Shown one piece after another: positions 58,530-64,000 of a DNA stretch of 64,000 nt. The translations under genes and the position numbers were made by a program. Location: assembly GCF_949987535.1 (NCBI RefSeq), contig NC_080073.1:94775344-94839343 (forward strand). Reading direction: 5' to 3'. Numbering within the stretch: the first letter of the stretch is position 1; every line of letters starts with the position of its first letter. The notes beneath the pieces were generated by a model that ran no database searches, was not told the origin of the DNA, and worked only from the letters and a program-made list of their open reading frames with translations. This DNA comes from Balaenoptera acutorostrata (lineage: Eukaryota > Chordata > Mammalia > Artiodactyla > Balaenopteridae).

Positions 58530-58885
58530 ATCAGGGGTAAATACAATAAGAGTTTATTTCTCACTCACGTAAAGTTCAATCAGATGTCCAGGGGCTGCCT
58601 TCCATGCAGTGACTCAGGGACCCATGCTCCTTCAATTCTGTAATTCTTCCATCTCTGAAGAGTACCTCACTTCCAGCCAATGACTAAGAGAAACAGAGAG
58701 CATGGGACATGATGTGGCAGAGGTTTTTTTTGAGACAGGTCTAGAAATGTCATGTATCACTTCTGCCCACATTCCTTAGCCATAACTTAGTCATATGGCC
58801 ATACCAAATTGCAAAGGAGGTTATAAATGTAGGCTAGTTTTGTGCTGTGAAAATAGAAGAAACAGATTTTAGTAAACACAAAAAT
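58530..58885 (+). repeat. Unnamed old repeat, related to 32697-33005
   Basis: GTTTATTTCTCACTCACG, AGTGACTCAGGGACCCATGC, CTTCTGCCCACATTCC and CATATGGCCATACC. Resembles a dispersed mammalian repeat of LTR-like appearance; family not assigned. Confidence 0.5.
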
Positions 58886-59677
58886 GTCTGCCTACATAGT
58901 AAGACATCCTTGTGGTCCAAACATCTCCATGGGGTACATGTCTCCATAGACCAATGGCAGAACAAAAACACAAAACAATAAGCAGGAAGTAAAGTAATTG
59001 GCCACTACACTGCAGCAATGCAAGCATAAAGAGTAGCAAAAAGATTCAGCTCCTGGAAAATGAATAGTGCTAACAGTGATTCCCATAAATTGAGAGGCTG
59101 GGATAGGTTCACTGCTGGAGTCTCTGACTCAAGAAAAAAATATATTGAAAAATGCTGCTTGATGGAACCATGTATAAAATACTGCATATCTGGGGAGGTA
59201 GATGGACATAGACACAGCCTCTTAATCAGAAACTGAGGCAAGCTTCCATTATATCTGTGATTTCACTGTTATCATCAAAGGGCCAGGGAGGTCCATTCAG
59301 ACTTTGTAATGAATAGAGGCGACTGTAATGACAGAGGCAATTGCAAATCCTGTAGACAGGGAGGGGTCAGAATAGAAAGAATGATTTGGGAAAAAAGTCA
59401 AAGACAAGATTATCCTACAAATCCCAATTCCAAAACATATCAAGGAATATAACACTAAGCAAACAAACAAAAAACAGAATGATGACAAAAACAGCTTCCA
59501 AAATTAACAATCAGGAAATAAATTGATTCTGGATAAACTTGTAAAGGACATTCTGAAAAAGACCTAAAAATAGTTATGCCTGGAATATTCAGCAAGATAA
59601 GGAAATTATATCCATGAAGTAGAACAGGAGATTATATTTCTAAAAATCAGCCAAGCAAAAATAAAACAGGAAGATAT
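58886..59677. other. Unique sequence, nothing recognised
   Basis: No feature recognised. Confidence 0.5.
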
Positions 59678-59690
59678 AAAAAAGAATCAA

Positions 59691-59989
59691 GGGGGCCTCC
59701 CTGGTGGCGCAGTGGTTGAGAATCTGCCTGCTAATGCAGGGGACACAGGTTCGAGCCCTGGTCTGGGAATATCCCACATGCCGCGGAGCAACTAGGCCCG
59801 TGAGCCACAACTACTAAGCCTGCGCGTCTGGAGCCTGTGCTCCACAACGAGAGAGGCCGCGATAGTGAGAGGCCCGCGCATCGCGATGAAGAGGGGACCC
59901 CGCTTGCCGCAACTAGAGAAAGCCCTCGCACAGAAACGAAGACCCAACACAGCCAAAAATAAATAATAAATAAATAATAAATTAATTAA
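59691..59989 (+). mobile_element. CHR-type SINE with perfect target duplication
   Basis: Full-length plus-strand copy, flanked by AAAAAAGAATCAA at 59678-59690 and 59990-60002. Confidence 0.96.
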
Positions 59990-60002
59990 AAAAAAGAATC
60001 AA

Positions 60003-61089
60003 TTAAAATTTTAGAAATAAAAAATATTAATTTAAACAAAAATTATCATTGAAAAATTTTAAATATTGGGAGTTTACAAAAAGTGAAATTACTGCATATT
60101 AAGGACTGAGGATGCAATTTAAGTGGTAGACACAAATATACTAATTAAAAACCAAGGAGGACTGAAAAGAAATAAGATTTAACTCTAGAGGCTAGGAACA
60201 CAGTAACAGAGTAAACCTGAAGTTAGTAGAAGAAAGGAAATAAGGAGAGGATGTGAGGGGAAGTGATGTTTTTTTACCAGCATGTGATACCATTTAAACA
60301 AAAGGAGTGTATTTCATTCTTCATTTTGCTGGCTGGAATGTGGAGGTGATGATGAGACCTGGATACACCATCTGAGAGTGTGGGATGGAAGCCATGATTT
60401 GAGGATGGTAGGATGAGATGGACTCTGGTTCCCGACACCATGAAGCCTCTGGATCCACCTGGAATGCTTAAACTGTTAGGAGAGAGAAAATACATTCCTA
60501 TCATGGTTAAGCCACTGTTCTTTTGGCCTTTGTACATTTCACACATATAACGATACATCCAAAGTAATAAAATTATGAAGATTCAATTCAGCAATATATA
60601 AATCTGAGGGAGGATGGATGCACTGTTGTTTATCTTATTGTTATTCTTTAAACTGTACCATTGATGTGAATTTTTAGTGTCCTCACAGATGGCTTTTGTA
60701 TGCAGAAATAATGATTTATGCTTATTTGTTCCGTAAGAATTAATATTCAATTATTAACATGATTTAAAAATTCTAGTGTACTTTAGAAATGCTATCATTT
60801 TATTTGTATGTCTAACTGATTTTTCTAATAACTTTTTAGAGAACTTTGTAATACTTGTTTTCTTCTACAAACTTAAAACACCTTTCCTATAGAGTATACC
60901 ACTCCAATAGTCCAACATTTATAAATATATTGTGATTTCTTTCTAAGTACATTGTTAGAATTAACAAACAAAACTGCCTCAAGTACTTAAATAACTCTTC
61001 AGAAATATATTAAATTAAAAGTACTGAAAAACTTGTTTTAAAAAATGTCTTCAATACATAAAATGTCAAATTTATACAAATAATTTATC
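60003..61089. other. AT-rich unique sequence
   Basis: No feature recognised. Confidence 0.5.
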
Positions 61090-61690
61090 TTCTCCTTCCT
61101 CCTCCTATCTTTTTTAGGAGAAATTTTCAATCATATACAAGAAAGAATAGAATATCCATCACTCAGATTCAACAATAAAAATTAAAATTTTTTGTCCTTT
61201 TGTTTATCTGTTTCTTTCCTCCCTTTCTTTATTTACTAAAATATTTTCAAAACAAATCCCAGAGAGCTTAACACCCTGTACACTTCAATATAGCTCTCTA
61301 AAAATATAGATATTTCCTTAAAGACCTCAATGTCATTATCAATCACAACAAAATTTACAATAACTTTTTTTGTATCACCCAATTCCATGTCCATAACCAC
61401 AGTTGCCCAATAATCTCAAAAAATTCTTTTTACACTTGCTTTGACCTAATCAGGATTCAAGCAAGGTCACACAACACATTTGATTGTTTTGTCTCCTGAG
61501 TCTCCTATAAACCACAGTACTCTACCCTCCCTTTTCCTTTCCTGAAGAAACTGGGTCAGTTGTCTTGTAGAATATTTTCTATTCTGGATTTACATGTTTA
61601 CTTCCTGGTATCATTTAATATGTTCCTTTATCCCCTCATACTTCTTGTAAATGGAAGTTATCCCTAGACTCTTCAGGTTAAACTTAAAAA
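61090..61690. repeat. Possible old L1-associated repeat
   Basis: TTTTCAAAACAAATCCCAGA, TGACCTAATCAGGATTCAAG and TTTTGTCTCCTGAGTCTCC resemble an old dispersed repeat of L1 type. Assignment uncertain. Confidence 0.4.
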
Positions 61691-61698
61691 AAAAAAAA

Positions 61699-63062
61699 GC
61701 ACTTTATACAACCCTCAGAACGGGAAAAAATATTTGCAAACAAAGCAACAAACAAGGGATTAATCTCCAAAATATACAAACAGCTCATGCAGCTCAATAT
61801 CAAAAACACAAATAACCCAATCAATAAATGCAGGGAAGATCTAAATAGACATTTCTCCAAAGAAGGCATACGGATGGCCAACAAACACATGAAAAGATGC
61901 TCAACATCACTAATTAATAGAGAAATGCAAATCAAAACTACAATGAGGTTATCACCTCACAACTATCAGAATGGCCATCATCAGAAAGTCTACAAACAAT
62001 AAATGCTGGAGAGGGTGTGGAGAAAAGGGAACCCTCCTACACAGTTGGTGGGAATGTAAATTGATACAGCCACTATGGAGAACAGTATGGAGGTTCCTTA
62101 AAAAACTAAAATTAGAACTACCGTATGACCCAGCAATCCCACTACTGGGCATATACCCTGAGAAAACCATAATTCAAAAAGAGTCGTGTACCACAATGTT
62201 CATTGCAGCTCTATTTACAATAGCCAGGACATGGAAGCAACCTAAGTGTCCATCAACAGATGAATGGATAAAGAAGATGTGGCACATATGTACAATGGAA
62301 TATTACTCAGCCATAAAAAGGAACAAAATAGTGCATAGATATGGATAGACCTAGAGACTGTCATACAGAGTGAAATAAGTCAGAAAGAGAAAAACAAATA
62401 TCATATAATATTGCTTACATGTGGAATCTAGAAAAATGGTACAGATGAACTTATTTGCAAAGAGAAATAGAGACACAGATGTAGAGAACAAACTTATGGA
62501 TACCAAGGGGGGAAAGGGGGATAGGATGAATTGGGAGATTGAGATTGACATATATACACTACTATGTATAAAATAGATAACTAATGAGAACCTATTGTAT
62601 AGCACAGGGAACTCTACTCAGTGCTCTGTGGTGACCTAAATGGGAAGGAAGTCTAAAAAAGAGGGGATAGGGCTTCCCTGGTGGCACAGTGGTTGAGAGT
62701 CTGCCTGCCAATGCAGGGAACACGGGTTCGAGCCCTGGTCTGGGAAGATCCCACATGCCCCGGAGCAACTAGGCCCGTGAGCCACACTGCTGAGCCTGTG
62801 CGTCTGGAGCTTGTGCTCCGCAACAAGAGAGGCCGCGATGGTGAGAGGCCCGTGCACCGCGATGAAGACTGGCCCCCGCTTGCCGCAACTAGAGAAAGCC
62901 CTCGCACAGAAACGAAGACCCAACACAGCCAAAAATAAATAAATAAATTAATTAATTTTAAAAAAAAAGAGGGGATATATGTATACATATAGCTGATTCA
63001 CTTTGCTGTACATCAGAAACTAACACAACATTGTAAAGCAACTATACTCCAATAAAAATTAA
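61699..63062 (+). mobile_element. 5'-truncated L1 with a nested SINE
   Basis: ORF2 C-terminal part (open 61971-62348: [19 protein letters not shown], with one Cys of the zinc-knuckle region replaced by Ser) and 3' UTR, interrupted at 62670-62962 by a SINE. It ends CCAATAAAAATTAATTT. Non-functional because it lacks all upstream domains. Confidence 0.92.
62670..62962 (+). mobile_element. CHR-type SINE nested in L1
   Basis: Flanked by a perfect 15-bp duplication AAAAAAGAGGGGATA (62655-62669 and 62963-62977) of L1 3' UTR sequence, so it is younger than the L1 it interrupts. Confidence 0.97.
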
Positions 63063-63079
63063 TTTAAAAATTGCATAAA

Positions 63080-63780
63080 AAATCTTTGAGATATTCACAC
63101 ACCATACAATTCACCCACTGAAATGTACAATTCAATTATATTTAGTATATTCTCAGGGTTGTACATCCATCACAACAATCAGTGTAAAATATTTCATTGC
63201 TCCCAAAAGAAATCCCATACCCAATAGCAGTCATTCCCCATTCCTGCCTATCACCCCCAGTCCATTCTGTTGCTATGGATTTGCCTATTCTGGACATTTC
63301 ATATAAATGGAAACATAGAATATGTCATTGTTTGTGAATGGCTTCTTTCACTTAGCATAGTGTTTTCAAGGTTCAAACATATTGTGTCCTGTATCAGTAC
63401 TTCATTCCTTTTCTTTGCTGAATAATATTCCATCATATGGATATACCACATTTTTATCCATTCATTAGTTGAGGAACATTTGGGCTGTTTCTACTTTTCT
63501 GGGTACTTTTAATAATATCACTATGGACATTCTCATACTAGCTCTTGTGTGCTCATTTGTTTTCATTTTTCCTGACTATATACCTAGGAGTGGACTTACT
63601 GGGTCATATAGTAACTCTGTGTTTAATACTGAGGAACTGCCAGACTATTTGCCAAAGCGTCTATACCACTTTACATTCCCGCCAGCAATGTTGGCATGTT
63701 CAACTTTTTTTTCAAGAAAACTGTGTGTATATATCTACAATTTTAATATAAAATTATCATACAAATTGAATGTTACTATA
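63080..63780 (-). mobile_element. Old L1M 3' fragment
   Basis: Antisense landmarks: TGTACAATTCAATTATATTT, TTGCCTATTCTGGACATTTC, ATAATATTCCATCATATGGA and TTACATTCCCGCCAGCAATG. Same part of the element as at 4189-4905. Confidence 0.87.
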
Positions 63781-64000
63781 CTCCAGCAATATCTAACTTA
63801 AAAATATAATAAAAAATAGGAAATCTTCCATATCAGCAACAGAAAGCAAGGAACAAACTCAATAAAAGATGAGAAATTCTGTTTTGGAGAAAAATTAGAA
63901 AACATTATTGAAGGAACTATGGAGAAAAACATCCCATGAATTCAAAATTTTAAATATAGGTTTGTCTTTTACCAAAGATCTGCATCCAGGAAGAAATGAG

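Noticed and set aside
15400..64000. Exons of MYLIP, the gene expected upstream of GMPR from human synteny
   Set aside because: No FERM or RING coding sequence was seen; in human the gap between the two genes is larger than the sequence available here.
1..64000. CRISPR arrays, operons, phage or plasmid features
   Set aside because: The window is a vertebrate chromosome; its repeats are dispersed transposons and simple repeats, not spaced arrays.

Overview
This is mammalian nuclear DNA, very probably from a cetacean. Two things point there. At least seven copies of a full-length (~300 bp) tRNA(Glu)-derived SINE of the CHR type found in whales and dolphins are scattered through the window, most with clean target-site duplications. 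The young L1 copies are of cetartiodactyl type, and I see no Bov-B or ruminant-type SINEs. The species assignment is an inference from repeat content, not from a diagnostic gene.

The only protein-coding gene I can support is GMPR (guanosine monophosphate reductase 1), on the minus strand. Its first four coding exons lie at 14900-14986, 7887-8006, 5593-5676 and 2385-2558. They encode residues 1-155 of a protein of about 345 residues, all joined in phase 0 with GT-AG borders. The remaining exons, including the catalytic cysteine loop, lie beyond the left edge. Exon 1 sits in a CpG island (about 14880-15310) with GC boxes and G-quadruplex-forming runs on both strands.

From about 15.4 kb to 64 kb the window is the region upstream of GMPR. 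In human the next gene in that direction is MYLIP, and no exon of it is visible here. This part is gene-free and built from layers of transposable elements: old L1M fragments, MIRs, hAT elements (MER1, MER5A and MER20 types), MaLR-type solo LTRs, a 5.0 kb L1 at 24458-29492 with broken ORFs, several short 5'-truncated L1 tails, and the CHR-type SINEs. Between them lie stretches of unique sequence in which I recognise nothing.

I did not find a new gene system. The best unexplained items are a nearly perfect 22-bp-arm hairpin at 40287-40332 whose three imperfect positions are all G-U wobbles in the plus-strand RNA; two diverged, collinear copies of an unnamed sequence near 31.1-33.1 kb and 50.0-50.5 kb; a solo LTR with an internal tandem and palindromic expansion at 35154-35269; and a pair of convergent CTCF-like motifs at 44.3 and 51.3 kb. 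Most open reading frames outside GMPR and L1 are chance frames in repeats or non-coding DNA.
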